Shown here: positions 14,837-23,159 of the stretch, in pieces
How positions within the stretch are numbered: position 1 is the stretch's first letter
How the letters are laid out: every line of letters starts with the position of its first letter
NCBI RefSeq assembly: GCF_029639405.1
Contig: NZ_CP121274.1
Location: forward strand, 2,790,001 to 2,854,000
Reading direction: 5' to 3'
DNA from: Microbacterium proteolyticum
GTDB lineage: Bacteria; Actinomycetota; Actinomycetes; Actinomycetales; Microbacteriaceae
Length of the DNA: 64,000 bases
Made by a program: the position numbers and the translations under genes
Notes under the pieces: generated by a model
Told to the model about the DNA's origin: nothing
Databases searched by the model: none
Seen by the model: only the letters and a program-made list of their open reading frames with translations

Positions 14837-16177
14837 TCAGCCTTCGGCCAGCGCCCGCCCGCGCTCCTCGCGGAGGAACAGTGCCGCGACGACGGCGACG
14901 GCGAAGAACGCCGCGAAGACCACGAACAGCAGCGGGGCGCCCCCGAGGCCGAGCAGCGGCGGCACGCTCAGCGGGGCGACGATCGAGGCGATGCGGCCGA
15001 CTCCCGCAGCCCACCCTGAGCCCGTGGCCCGGAGGGTCGTGGGATACGTCTCGGGGGTCGCCGCGTAGAGCGCTCCCCAGGCGCCGAGATTGAAGAACGA
15101 CAGCGCCATCCCGGCGGCGATGACCGCGACCTCGCCGGAAGCCGTTCCGAAGAAGACCGCGGAGACGGCAGAACCAGCGAGGAAGGTCGCCAATGTGGCC
15201 CGGCGACCCCAGGCCTCGATGAGCCAGGCCGCGACGGCGTACCCGGGAAGTTGGGCCAGCGTGATGATCAGCGTGAAACCGAACGAGCGGACCAGGTCGT
15301 ATCCCTGCGACACGAGGATCGTCGGGATCCAGATGAACGCCCCGTAGTACGAGAAGTTCACGCAGAACCACAGGAGCCAGAGCGCTGCCGTCCGCCGCCG
15401 CAGCGGCGCGGCCCACAGAGCGCGCACCCGGGCGCGCGGCGCCCGATGCTCCTCGCCGACCTCCGTGGCGGCGGCGGTGAACGACACCCGACCGGCGGCG
15501 GCCTCGAAGTCGCCGACGATGGCCGAGGCCTCGGCATCCCTCCCCCGGCTCGCGAGCCAGCGCGGCGATTCGGGCAGCCCCCACCGCACGAGGAGCGCGT
15601 AGGCGGCGGGGATCGCGCCGAGGGCGAACGCCCAGCGCCAGCCGTCGGCGGATGCCGGCACCACGAGGTAGCCGATGAGGGCGGCCGCCGTCCACCCGAT
15701 CGCCCAGAACGCCTCGAGGAAGACGATCACCCGCCCGCGCATGCGCGCGGGGGCGAACTCGCTCACGTACGTGGAGGCGACGGGCAGTTCGGCGCCGAGG
15801 CCGAGACCGACGACGAAACGCAGCGCGAGCAGCGCCGCCAGACCGCCGACGAGCGCGCTCGCGCCGGTCGCGACGCCGTAGACCAGCAGGGTCAGCGCGA
15901 AGACGTGGCGGCGTCCGAACCGGTCGGCGAGCAGGCCGCCGACGCTCGCCCCGATCGCCATGCCCGCGAAGCCGGCCGAGGCGATCCACGACGCCTCCGT
16001 CGGAGCCAGCTGCCACTGCGCCGACAACGCGGCGATGACGAACGAGATGAGCCCGACGTCCATGGCATCCAGCGCCCACCCCAGGCCCGACCCGCCGAGC
16101 ACGCGCGCATGGCGGCGGGTGAACGGGAGGGCGTCGAGGCGCTCCGCGATGCGGGCGACGTCGGTCGAGGTGGTCAC
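14837..16177 (-). CDS. MFS transporter (aromatic acid/sugar porter-like)
   Basis: Predicted 446 residues, about 12 membrane helices. The first loop carries the MFS motif GGLLADRFGRR (80-90), repeated in degenerate form in the second half. DxxD in helix 1 (ALDAMDVG) resembles the aromatic acid:H+ symporter group, and the LPESPRWL motif after helix 6 resembles sugar porters. GTG start overlaps the LLM oxidoreductase stop by 4 bp (GTGA), so the two are co-translated. Substrate unknown. Confidence 0.88.
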   Translation of the reverse strand: MTTSTDVARIAERLDALPFTRRHARVLGGSGLGWALDAMDVGLISFVIAALSAQWQLAPTEASWIASAGFAGMAIGASVGGLLADRFGRRHVFALTLLVYGVATGASALVGGLAALLALRFVVGLGLGAELPVASTYVSEFAPARMRGRVIVFLEAFWAIGWTAAALIGYLVVPASADGWRWAFALGAIPAAYALLVRWGLPESPRWLASRGRDAEASAIVGDFEAAAGRVSFTAAATEVGEEHRAPRARVRALWAAPLRRRTAALWLLWFCVNFSYYGAFIWIPTILVSQGYDLVRSFGFTLIITLAQLPGYAVAAWLIEAWGRRATLATFLAGSAVSAVFFGTASGEVAVIAAGMALSFFNLGAWGALYAATPETYPTTLRATGSGWAAGVGRIASIVAPLSVPPLLGLGGAPLLFVVFAAFFAVAVVAALFLREERGRALAEG

Positions 16178-17232
16178 CGGATGCCGGCGGTCTCGGTCTC
16201 GGCAAGCATCTCGTGCACGAGCGGGAGGACCCGCGTGCCGTAGAGCTCGATGCTCGACAGGAGCCGGTCGTGCGAGATCGAGCCGCTGGCGAACTTCAGC
16301 TGGAAGCGGGAGTTGCCGAGCGCGCGCACCGTCGCGGCGATCTTGCGGGCGACCGTCTCGGGCGAACCGATGTACATCGCCCCCTCGGGACCCACGTCGT
16401 GCTGGAAGCGCAGTCGGTTGTACTCCGGCCAGCCGCGCTCACGGCCGATCGTGTTGTTCAGTTCGGCGACGCCCTCGTACGCCTCTTCCCAGGCCTGCTG
16501 GTCGGTTTCGGCGATGTGCCCGGGCGAGTGGACGGAGATCGGCATCTGCGGCTTGCCGAACTCCTCCAACGACCGACGGTAGAGGTCGGCGAAGGGGCGG
16601 AAGCGGGCGGAGGATCCACCGATGATCGCCAGCACCAGGCCGTATCCGTACCGCGCGGCGCGCACGACGGACTCGGGAGAACCACCGACCCCGACCCAGG
16701 CCGTGAGGCCCTTCTCGGTCTTCGGATACACGTCCGCGTCCTGCAGAGCGGCACGGGTCCGGCCCTGCCACGACACCGGCTTCTCGTCGAGGAGCAGCGA
16801 GAACAGCTCGAGCTTCTCCTCGAAGAGCTGCTCGTAGTCGCGGAGGTCGTAGCCGAAGAGGGGGAACGACTCGATGAACGACCCGCGCCCGAGGATCACT
16901 TCGGCCCGGCCGTTCGAGACGGCATCCAGGGTCGCGAACCGCTCGTACACCCGCACCGGGTCGTCGGACGAGAGCACCGTGACGGCGGTGCCGAGGTGGA
17001 TGTTCGTCGTGCGGGCCGCGGCGGCCGCCAGCACGATCTCGGGGCTCGTGACGGCGAAGTCCTTGCGGTGGTGCTCCCCCACGCCGAAGAACGACAGGCC
17101 GACCTGGTCTGCGAGGACCGCCTGGTCCACGACGTTCCGGATGGTCTGGGCGTCGGTCTGCAGGCTCCCGTCGGGGCCGCGGGAAATGTCTCCGAAGGTG
17201 TCGAGACCGAGCTCGAGCGGACGATCGTTCAT
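16174..17232 (-). CDS. LLM class flavin-dependent oxidoreductase
   Basis: Predicted 352 residues, luciferase-like monooxygenase fold. FFGVGEHHRKDFAVTSPEIV and NIHLGTAVTVLSSDDPVRV are family hallmarks; G-rich WVGVGGSPESVVRAARYG lines the flavin site. The ATG at 17232 has AAGGAG upstream, preferred over the ATG five codons earlier. Likely uses FMNH2 or F420 from a separate reductase. It is coupled to an MFS transporter, suggesting uptake and oxidation of one compound. Confidence 0.88.
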   Translation of the reverse strand: MNDRPLELGLDTFGDISRGPDGSLQTDAQTIRNVVDQAVLADQVGLSFFGVGEHHRKDFAVTSPEIVLAAAAARTTNIHLGTAVTVLSSDDPVRVYERFATLDAVSNGRAEVILGRGSFIESFPLFGYDLRDYEQLFEEKLELFSLLLDEKPVSWQGRTRAALQDADVYPKTEKGLTAWVGVGGSPESVVRAARYGYGLVLAIIGGSSARFRPFADLYRRSLEEFGKPQMPISVHSPGHIAETDQQAWEEAYEGVAELNNTIGRERGWPEYNRLRFQHDVGPEGAMYIGSPETVARKIAATVRALGNSRFQLKFASGSISHDRLLSSIELYGTRVLPLVHEMLAETETAGIR

Positions 17233-17244
17233 TGCGTCTCCTTG

Positions 17245-17258
17245 CATTCGGATGAATG
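17245..17258. promoter_or_regulatory. possible operator CATTC-N4-GAATG
   Basis: A perfect 5-bp inverted repeat with a 4-bp centre (GGAT) sits 13 bp upstream of the LLM start codon. It could bind a dimeric regulator. It might also be chance; no regulator gene is adjacent. Confidence 0.3.
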
Positions 17259-17287
17259 AACTTTATGCCCCCCGGCGGTATTCCCGA

Positions 17288-17323
17288 GAATCGGGGCGCC
17301 TCCGCGCAGAGACGCCCCGATTC
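17288..17323 (-). terminator. hairpin downstream of the DUF885 gene
   Basis: GAATCGGGGCG (17288-17298) pairs perfectly with 17313-17323 around a 14-nt loop, 4 bp after the DUF885 stop. No T-run. Confidence 0.65.
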
Positions 17324-17326
17324 CGA

Positions 17327-19003
17327 TCACGCGGATGCCAGAGCCGCGCGCAACGTGTCCAGTCCGACGCCGCCGATGCCCAGCGCCTTCGTGTGGAACG
17401 CCTTCATCGAGAAATCGGCGCCCTCGCGCTCGCGAGCCTCGTCGCGCACCTGCTCCCAGATGCGCTGCCCCACCTTGTACGACGGGGCCTGGCCCGGCCA
17501 GCCGAGGTACCGGTTGACCTCGAACTTTACGAACTCCTCGGGCATGTTGACGTTGCGCAGCATGAACGCGAGCGCGTAGTCGTGGTCCCACACGCCCTCG
17601 CCGTCCAGACGCGGCTTGCCGAGGTGGACGCCGATGTCGAGCACCACGCGTGCCGCGCGCATCCGCTGGCCGTCGAGCATGCCCAGGCGGTCGGCGGGGT
17701 CGTCGAGGTAACCGAGCTGCTCCATGAGGCGCTCCGCGTACAGCGCCCAGCCTTCGGCGTGACCGCTGGTGCCGGCGAGGAGGCGGCGCCACGAGTTGAG
17801 CTGCCCGCGGTTGTACACGGCCTGCGCGATCTGGAGGTGGTGACCCGGGACGCCCTCGTGATACACCGTGGTCAGCTCGCGCCAGGTGTCGAAGCTGTCG
17901 ACGCCCTCGGGCACCGACCACCACATGCGTCCCGGACGCGAGAAGTCGTCGGTCGGACCGGTGTAGTAGATGCCGCCCTCCTTCGTGGGGGCGATCATGC
18001 ACTCGAGGCGACGGATCGGTTCGGCGATGTCGAAGTGGGTGCGACCCAGCTCCTCCACCGCGCGGTCGCTCGTCCGCTGCATCCACTCCTGGAGGGCTGC
18101 GGTCCCGTGGAGCTTGCGCGAGTCGTCCTGCTCGAGGAACGCGACGGCCTCTTCGACCGTGGCGCCGGGGAGGATCTCGTTCGCGATGGACTCCTGCTCC
18201 GCGACCATGCGCGCGAGCTCTTCGACGCCCCAGTCGTACGTCTCATCGAGGTCGATCGTCGCACCCAGGAACTGCCGCGAGTGCAGCGCGTACAGCTCGC
18301 GGCCGACTCCGTCCGTGTCTCCCGCGGCGGGCGCCAGCTCCGACGTCAGGAAGGAGGCCAGAGCGTCGTACGCGACGCGGGCGGCACCGGAGTTGTGATC
18401 GAGATCGCGTGCCAGCGACGCGGGAAGCTGCCCCTCCTCGGGAGCGGCGTCGCCGACGAACTCCGCGAAGAACCCCGTGTCCGAGGTGTAGCGCGCGATC
18501 TGCGTGGCTACTTCCACGACCTGGCGACGGGCGGGCACGACGCCCTTCGAGATGCCCTCGCGGAGCGTCGCGATGTAGCCGTCGATCGCGCTGGGGAGCG
18601 CCTTGAGGCGGGTGGAGATCGTCGACCAGTCCTCGACCGTGGCGGTCGGCATGAGGTCGAACGCCTGGCGCAGGTCCTGCGCGGGCGAGGCGATGACGTT
18701 CACGTCGCGCAGGTGCGTCTGCGCCGCGTGCAGCTCGAGGTGCAGGTCGAGCTCGCGGCCGAGGTCCATCTTCGTGACCTCGTCGACGGCGTCGACGGGA
18801 GTGGCGTTGTCGAGGGCGGCCTTCGTCGCGCGCGCCTGATCGGCCAGCTCGTTCGCGCCCTCGGGACTGTAGTCGCCGAACCGATCGTTGAACTCGGTGC
18901 GTCCGATGTAGGTCGCCAGCGTCGGCAGACGCTCGGCCAGGGTGTCCACCCACGCGTCGGCGATCGTGTCGATCGGCGTGGGAGTGCGTTCTGAATCAGT
19001 CAT
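17327..19003 (-). CDS. DUF885 family peptidase-like protein
   Basis: Predicted 558 residues, soluble. The DUF885 zinc-metallopeptidase-like motif HEGVPGHH (382-389) is followed by SGHAEGWALYAE with Glu417, giving a gluzincin-like HExxxxHH...E arrangement. The C-terminal YLGWPGQAPSYKVGQ is also family-specific. Probably a cytoplasmic oligopeptidase or carboxypeptidase-like enzyme; biochemical role is poorly known. A TAGGCT -10 lies 6 nt before the ATG. Confidence 0.87.
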   Translation of the reverse strand: MTDSERTPTPIDTIADAWVDTLAERLPTLATYIGRTEFNDRFGDYSPEGANELADQARATKAALDNATPVDAVDEVTKMDLGRELDLHLELHAAQTHLRDVNVIASPAQDLRQAFDLMPTATVEDWSTISTRLKALPSAIDGYIATLREGISKGVVPARRQVVEVATQIARYTSDTGFFAEFVGDAAPEEGQLPASLARDLDHNSGAARVAYDALASFLTSELAPAAGDTDGVGRELYALHSRQFLGATIDLDETYDWGVEELARMVAEQESIANEILPGATVEEAVAFLEQDDSRKLHGTAALQEWMQRTSDRAVEELGRTHFDIAEPIRRLECMIAPTKEGGIYYTGPTDDFSRPGRMWWSVPEGVDSFDTWRELTTVYHEGVPGHHLQIAQAVYNRGQLNSWRRLLAGTSGHAEGWALYAERLMEQLGYLDDPADRLGMLDGQRMRAARVVLDIGVHLGKPRLDGEGVWDHDYALAFMLRNVNMPEEFVKFEVNRYLGWPGQAPSYKVGQRIWEQVRDEAREREGADFSMKAFHTKALGIGGVGLDTLRAALASA

Positions 19004-19009
19004 GAGTCG

Positions 19010-19015
19010 AGCCTA
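19010..19015 (-). promoter_or_regulatory. leaderless -10 TAGGCT for the DUF885 gene
   Basis: TAGGCT on the minus strand, 6 nt before the ATG at 19003. Confidence 0.5.
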
Positions 19016-19072
19016 GGGAAGCCCCGGGGGCCTGACCACCCGGGACGGCCGAACGCCGCCCCGGGTGCGGGG

Positions 19073-21709
19073 TCAGTGGCCCGCTTCGTCCCAATCGCCG
19101 CCGCGGCCGATCTGCACGTCGAGCGGGACCGACAGGTCGGCGGCGTCGGCCATCCGGGCGCGCACGATCCCTTCGACGGAATCCCACTCCCCCGCCGCGA
19201 CCTCGACCACGAGTTCGTCGTGGATCTGCAGCAGCACCCGCGAACGCAGCCCCGCGGAGGCCAGCTCACCGCGGATGCGGAACAGGGCGATCTTCATGAT
19301 GTCGGCGGCGCTGCCCTGGATCGGGGCGTTCAGCGCCGCACGCTCCGCGTTCTCGCGCAGCACGCGGTTCATGCTCGTGAGATCGGGGAACGGACGACGG
19401 CGCCCGAAGATCGTCTCGGTGTAGCCGTCCTGACGGGCCTGCTCGACCGAGCCGCGGAGGTAGTCGCGCACCGCGCCGAACCGCGCGAAGTACTCGAGCA
19501 TGAGCTGCTTCGCCTCGGACTGCTCGATGCGCAGCTGCTTCGACAGACCGAACGCCGACAGGCCGTAGACGAGGCCGTACGACATCGCCTTGACCTTCGT
19601 GCGCATGGCCGGAGTGACCTCCGACGGCTCGACGCCGAAGACGCGCGACCCGACGAACCGGTGCAGGTCTTCGCCGGAGTTGAAGGCCTCGATGAGGCCC
19701 GGGTCGCCGGACAGGTGCGCCATGATGCGCATCTCGATCTGCGAGTAGTCGGCGGTCAGGAGCGTCTCGTAACCGTCGCCGACCTCGAACGCGGCGCGGA
19801 TGCGGCGGCTCTCCTCGGTGCGGATCGGGATGTTCTGCAGGTTCGGGTCGGTGCTCGACAGTCGCCCGGTCTGGCTGCCGGTCTGCACGTACGTGGTGTG
19901 GATGCGTCCGTCGGCGCCGACCGCCGCGTCGAGGGCGTCGATGATCTGCTTGAGCTTCGTGGCCTCGCGGTGACGCAGCAGCAGGTCGAGGAACGGGTGG
20001 TGGGCGTTCTCCTGCAGATCCGCGAGGGCTGCGGCATCCGTGGTGTACCCGCTCTTGGTCTTGCGGGTCTTCGGCAGCTGCAGCTCGTCGAAGAGCACCT
20101 CCTGCAGCTGCTTCGGCGAGCCGAGGTTGACCTCGTGTCCGATCGAGGCGTACGCCTGCTGCGCGAGCTCGTCGGCACGCGCGGCCAGTTCGCCGGAGAA
20201 ACGCGACAGCTTCTCGTGCGACACCGCGACGCCCGCCAGCTCCATGTCGGCCAGCGCGGTGAGTGTCGGCAGCTCGATGTCGTCGAGGACCTCCGCGACA
20301 CGGTCGGGCAGATCGCCGCGCTGCGCGTCGGAGACCCGGCGCACGTACCACGACAGCTGCCCGGGTGTGGCGCCTTCGGTCTCGGGCACGAGTTGCGTGG
20401 GATCGGCCTCGGGCAGCTTCTCGCCGAGGTAGCGGTCGACGAGGTCGGCGAGCGTCTTGTCCGGGAAGCTGGGCCGCACGAGCCAGCCCGCGAGGATCAC
20501 GTCGTCCACGATCCCCCCGACCTCGACGCCGGCGCGTGCGAGGGCCTTCAGTTGGGGCTTCGCCCCCGCGAAGGCCTTCGGGGCATCGGATGCCAGCCAC
20601 CCCGCGAGCGCGTCGCGCACGGCATCCGACCACTCGGCCTCGGCCGCGGCGGTGTCGGTCGCGAGACCGATGCGCGTGGGGACGGCCGCGAGCAGATCGA
20701 CGGTGACGCCCACGGTGCCGGTGGCGGCGGCGGCCCAGTCCGCGAGACCGGCGCCGTCGAGGACGGTGGCCGTCGGCGCCTGGGCGGTGGGCAGCGCCGG
20801 TTCGTCGGCGACGGGGTCGGCCCCGAACGCGTCGAAGACACGCGGGAGGAGGGTGCGGAACTCCAGACGCGCGAAGATGTCGCGCACCCCCTGGGCGTCG
20901 ATCGGCTGCACCGCGAGATCGGCGGGAGCCTTCTCGAGCTCGACGTCGCGCAGCAGGCGGTTGAGCGCGCGGTTGCGCTTCACGTCGTCGAGGTGCTCGC
21001 GCAGGTTGTTCCCCGCGACGCCGGTGATCTTGTCGGCGTTCTCGAGCAGCGCCTCGAGCGAGCCCCACTGGGTGAGCCACTTCACCGCGGTCTTCTCGCC
21101 CACCTTGGGGACGCCCGGGAGGTTGTCGCTCGTCTCCCCCACGAGGGCCGCGATCTCGGGGTACTGCGCCGGCGGCAAGCCGTACTTCTCGATCACGGCG
21201 TCGGTGTCGTAGCGCTTCAGCTGCGACACGCCCTGCACGTTCGGGTAGAGCAGGGTGATGTCGTCGTTCACGAGCTGGATCGTGTCGCGGTCGCCGGAGC
21301 AGACGAGCACCGAGAACCCGGCCTCGGACGCCTCGGTGGCAAGGGTCGCGAGGATGTCGTCGGCCTCGACCTCTTCCTTGGTCAGGACCGCGACGTTCAG
21401 GGCCCGGAGACACTCCTGCAGGAGCGGGATCTGTCCCTTGAACTCGGCCGGGGATTCGCTGCGGTTGGCCTTGTACTCGCTGTACTCCTTCGTGCGGAAG
21501 GACTGCCGCGACGTGTCGAACGCCACGGCCAGGTGGGTCGGCTTCTCGGCCTTCACGAGGTTGACGAACATCGACAGGAAGCCGTAGATGCCGTTGGTGT
21601 GCTGGCCGTCCTTCGTGGAGAAGTTGTCGACCGGAAGGGCGTAGAACGCCCGGTACGCCAGCGAGTGGCCGTCGACGACGAGGAGAGTAGGCTTTTCGGC
21701 ATCCGTCAC
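19073..21709 (-). CDS. polA: DNA polymerase I
   Basis: Predicted 878 residues. Residues about 1-300 are the 5'-3' exonuclease (VVDGHSLAYRAFYALP; the acidic GDRDTIQLV region). The middle 3'-5' exonuclease-like domain lacks the acidic metal ligands, as usual in actinobacteria. The polymerase domain has motif A (DYSQIEMRIMAHL), motif B (RTKVKAMSYGLVYGLSAFG) and motif C (QIHDEL). It fills gaps and removes RNA primers. GTG start at 21709 gives the conserved N-terminus; TACGCT lies 6 nt upstream, so the mRNA is probably leaderless. Confidence 0.97.
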   Translation of the reverse strand: MTDAEKPTLLVVDGHSLAYRAFYALPVDNFSTKDGQHTNGIYGFLSMFVNLVKAEKPTHLAVAFDTSRQSFRTKEYSEYKANRSESPAEFKGQIPLLQECLRALNVAVLTKEEVEADDILATLATEASEAGFSVLVCSGDRDTIQLVNDDITLLYPNVQGVSQLKRYDTDAVIEKYGLPPAQYPEIAALVGETSDNLPGVPKVGEKTAVKWLTQWGSLEALLENADKITGVAGNNLREHLDDVKRNRALNRLLRDVELEKAPADLAVQPIDAQGVRDIFARLEFRTLLPRVFDAFGADPVADEPALPTAQAPTATVLDGAGLADWAAAATGTVGVTVDLLAAVPTRIGLATDTAAAEAEWSDAVRDALAGWLASDAPKAFAGAKPQLKALARAGVEVGGIVDDVILAGWLVRPSFPDKTLADLVDRYLGEKLPEADPTQLVPETEGATPGQLSWYVRRVSDAQRGDLPDRVAEVLDDIELPTLTALADMELAGVAVSHEKLSRFSGELAARADELAQQAYASIGHEVNLGSPKQLQEVLFDELQLPKTRKTKSGYTTDAAALADLQENAHHPFLDLLLRHREATKLKQIIDALDAAVGADGRIHTTYVQTGSQTGRLSSTDPNLQNIPIRTEESRRIRAAFEVGDGYETLLTADYSQIEMRIMAHLSGDPGLIEAFNSGEDLHRFVGSRVFGVEPSEVTPAMRTKVKAMSYGLVYGLSAFGLSKQLRIEQSEAKQLMLEYFARFGAVRDYLRGSVEQARQDGYTETIFGRRRPFPDLTSMNRVLRENAERAALNAPIQGSAADIMKIALFRIRGELASAGLRSRVLLQIHDELVVEVAAGEWDSVEGIVRARMADAADLSVPLDVQIGRGGDWDEAGH

Positions 21710-21715
21710 TCGTCC

Positions 21716-21721
21716 AGCGTA
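21716..21721 (-). promoter_or_regulatory. leaderless -10 TACGCT for polA
   Basis: TACGCT on the minus strand with 6 nt to the GTG at 21709. Confidence 0.5.
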
Positions 21722-21768
21722 ACGAGAACCACGGACACTCCCCCGGCCCCGGCTCCTCGAAGGCGACG

Positions 21769-22203
21769 ATGACCTCCACGACACCCGACACCACCTCCGG
21801 CCTCGACTGGGCGAAACAGCGCGGAATGGGCGCCCTCGCCGAGAAGATGGGCATCGAGTGGGTCGAATTCTCGGTCGAGCGCAGCGTCGCCACCATGCCC
21901 GTCGAAGGCAACACGCAGCCGGTCGGCCTCCTCCACGGCGGTGCGTACGTCGTCCTCGGCGAATCCCTCGGCTCGATGGCCGCGAACCTCTACGCCGGGT
22001 CCGGCAAGCTCGCGGTCGGAATCGACATCAACGCCACGCACACGCGCTCGGCCACCTCCGGCATCGTCACCGGCGTGTGCACGCCCATCCACCTCGGTCG
22101 CTCGCTCACCGTGCACGAGATCGCGGTCACGGACGAACAGGGCCGCCGCTGCTCGACCATCCGGATCACGAACATGATCAAGGACGCCCCGGCCCCGGCC
22201 TGA
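21769..22203 (+). CDS. PaaI-type hotdog-fold thioesterase
   Basis: Predicted 144 residues. The hotdog signature GLLHGGAYVVLGESLGSMAAN contains the HGG turn and the catalytic-type Glu; VGIDINATHTRSATSGIVTG forms the long strand pair. Acyl-CoA thioesterase, cytoplasmic, of the EntH/PaaI/Rv1618-neighbour type commonly found near polA and pdtaR in actinobacteria. It is divergent from polA and is one of very few + strand genes in this long minus-strand stretch. Confidence 0.88.
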   Translation: MTSTTPDTTSGLDWAKQRGMGALAEKMGIEWVEFSVERSVATMPVEGNTQPVGLLHGGAYVVLGESLGSMAANLYAGSGKLAVGIDINATHTRSATSGIVTGVCTPIHLGRSLTVHEIAVTDEQGRRCSTIRITNMIKDAPAPA

Positions 22204-22209
22204 AAAGAA

Positions 22210-22239
22210 GAATGGATGCCACCGGAGTGGCATCCATTC
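22210..22239. terminator. bidirectional terminator, 13-bp stem and CGGA tetraloop
   Basis: GAATGGATGCCAC (22210-22222) pairs perfectly with 22227-22239. It separates the convergent thioesterase and pdtaR genes and is flanked by an A-rich run that gives a U-rich tail on the minus transcript. The stem again contains GGATGCC/GGCATCC. Confidence 0.9.
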
Positions 22240-22255
22240 ACGAAGAATCGGTCGA

Positions 22256-22876
22256 TCAGGCCTTCTTGGGGGCCAGCTGCTCGATGATGGCCTTCGCCAC
22301 GTCCTGCATCGTCAGGCGACGGTCCATCGATGCCTTCTGGATCCACCGGAAGGCCTCGGGCTCGCTCAGCCCCATCTTCTCGTTGAGGAGGCCCTTCGCG
22401 CGATCGACGAGCTTGCGGGTCTCGAAGCGCTCGACCATGTCGGCGACCTCGGCCTCGAGCGTGATGATCTGCTCGTAGCGAGCCAGGGCGATCTCGATCG
22501 CGGGCAGCAGGTCGTTCGGAGTGAAGGGCTTCACGACGTACGCCAGCGCGCCGGCCTCGCTCGCCCGCTCGACGAGCTCCTTCTGGCTGAAGGCCGTCAG
22601 CAGCACGACCGGGGCGATGTGGTTCTTGCTCAGCTTCTCGGCGGCGCTGATGCCGTCGAGCTGCGGCATCTTGACGTCCATGATGACGAGGTCGGGACGC
22701 AGCTCGGTGGCCAGCTGCACGGCGGTCTCGCCGTCACCGGCCTCGCCGACGACGTCGAAGCCGTTGTCACGGAGGATCTCGACGATGTCGAGGCGGATGA
22801 GCGACTCGTCTTCCGCCACGACGACACGGCGGGGGGCGGTGGGCGCGCTCACCGGCGCGGCTTCGTGATCTGTCAC
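22256..22876 (-). CDS. pdtaR: ANTAR-domain response regulator, PdtaR-like
   Basis: Predicted 206 residues from a GTG. The receiver domain (about 17-130) has AEDES, the phosphoacceptor Asp67 (VIMDVKMP), Thr94 and Lys117. The C-terminal ANTAR domain (about 140-200) has the DRAKGLLNEKMGLSEPEAFRW pattern that binds dual hexaloop RNA. It is the orthologue type of Mycobacterium Rv1626 and would be phosphorylated by a PdtaS-like kinase outside the window, acting as an antiterminator. TAGGAT lies 6 nt before the start. Confidence 0.93.
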   Translation of the reverse strand: MTDHEAAPVSAPTAPRRVVVAEDESLIRLDIVEILRDNGFDVVGEAGDGETAVQLATELRPDLVIMDVKMPQLDGISAAEKLSKNHIAPVVLLTAFSQKELVERASEAGALAYVVKPFTPNDLLPAIEIALARYEQIITLEAEVADMVERFETRKLVDRAKGLLNEKMGLSEPEAFRWIQKASMDRRLTMQDVAKAIIEQLAPKKA

Positions 22877-22882
22877 GGTTCC

Positions 22883-22888
22883 ATCCTA
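22883..22888 (-). promoter_or_regulatory. leaderless -10 TAGGAT for pdtaR
   Basis: TAGGAT on the minus strand, 6 nt from the GTG at 22876. Confidence 0.5.
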
Positions 22889-22970
22889 AGACTGTGGCTG
22901 CGAGGATCACGCGAACGGTGATCCCGGACTGCGGCACCGACGAGCACCGCGGGGGAAAAGGATACCTGGT

Positions 22971-22989
22971 CGACTCCGGACGGGAGTCG
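22971..22989 (-). terminator. intrinsic terminator of tRNA-Leu
   Basis: CGACTCC/GGAGTCG forms a 7-bp stem with a 5-nt loop about 12 nt after the tRNA 3' end; the minus strand then carries TTTT some 15 nt further. Confidence 0.7.
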
Positions 22990-23001
22990 GCTCATCCATC
23001 G

Positions 23002-23084
23002 TGCCGGTGGTGGGACTCGAACCCACACGCCCTTGCGGACAGAGCATTTTGAGTGCCCCGCGTCTGCCATTCCGCCACACCGGC
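23002..23084 (-). tRNA. tRNA-Leu (anticodon CAA)
   Basis: On the minus strand the acceptor GCCGGTG pairs with CACCGGC plus discriminator A. The anticodon stem-loop GGGCA-CTCAAAA-TGCTC gives anticodon CAA, reading UUG. A long variable arm (TCCGCAAGGGC region) and the GTTCGAGTCCC T-arm identify a class II leucine tRNA. The CCA end is not encoded. It lies between pdtaR and pyk with no integrase nearby. Confidence 0.95.
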
Positions 23085-23121
23085 AGGTGTTCTGCGTCCC
23101 CAACCTACCCGGCGGGAACGA

Positions 23122-23152
23122 CGACGCGCGCCGGCGGAACCGGCGCGCGTCG
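23122..23152 (-). terminator. hairpin downstream of pyk
   Basis: CGACGCGCGCCGG pairs perfectly over 13 bp with 23140-23152 across a CGGAA loop, 8 bp after the pyk stop. Confidence 0.8.
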
Positions 23153-23159
23153 CCCTGGA

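Noticed and set aside
1..17400. GGATGCC as the dif-orienting sequence
   Set aside because: It occurs in both orientations on both sides of dif (for example 10 against 7 left of dif), so it has no polarity.
19076..21772. Very long + strand open frame antisense to polA
   Set aside because: It mirrors polA codons in a GC3-rich genome, has Arg/Glu/Val-biased composition and no family features; polA motifs are complete on the minus strand.
21710..21784. N-terminal extension of PolA to a start at 21784
   Set aside because: The extra 25 residues are low-complexity Arg/Ser and overlap the thioesterase gene; the GTG at 21709 fits homologues and the leaderless promoter.
23002..23084. tRNA-Leu as an integrated-element attachment site
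   Set aside because: No integrase, no direct repeat of the tRNA 3' end seen nearby, and flanking genes are core genes in usual order.
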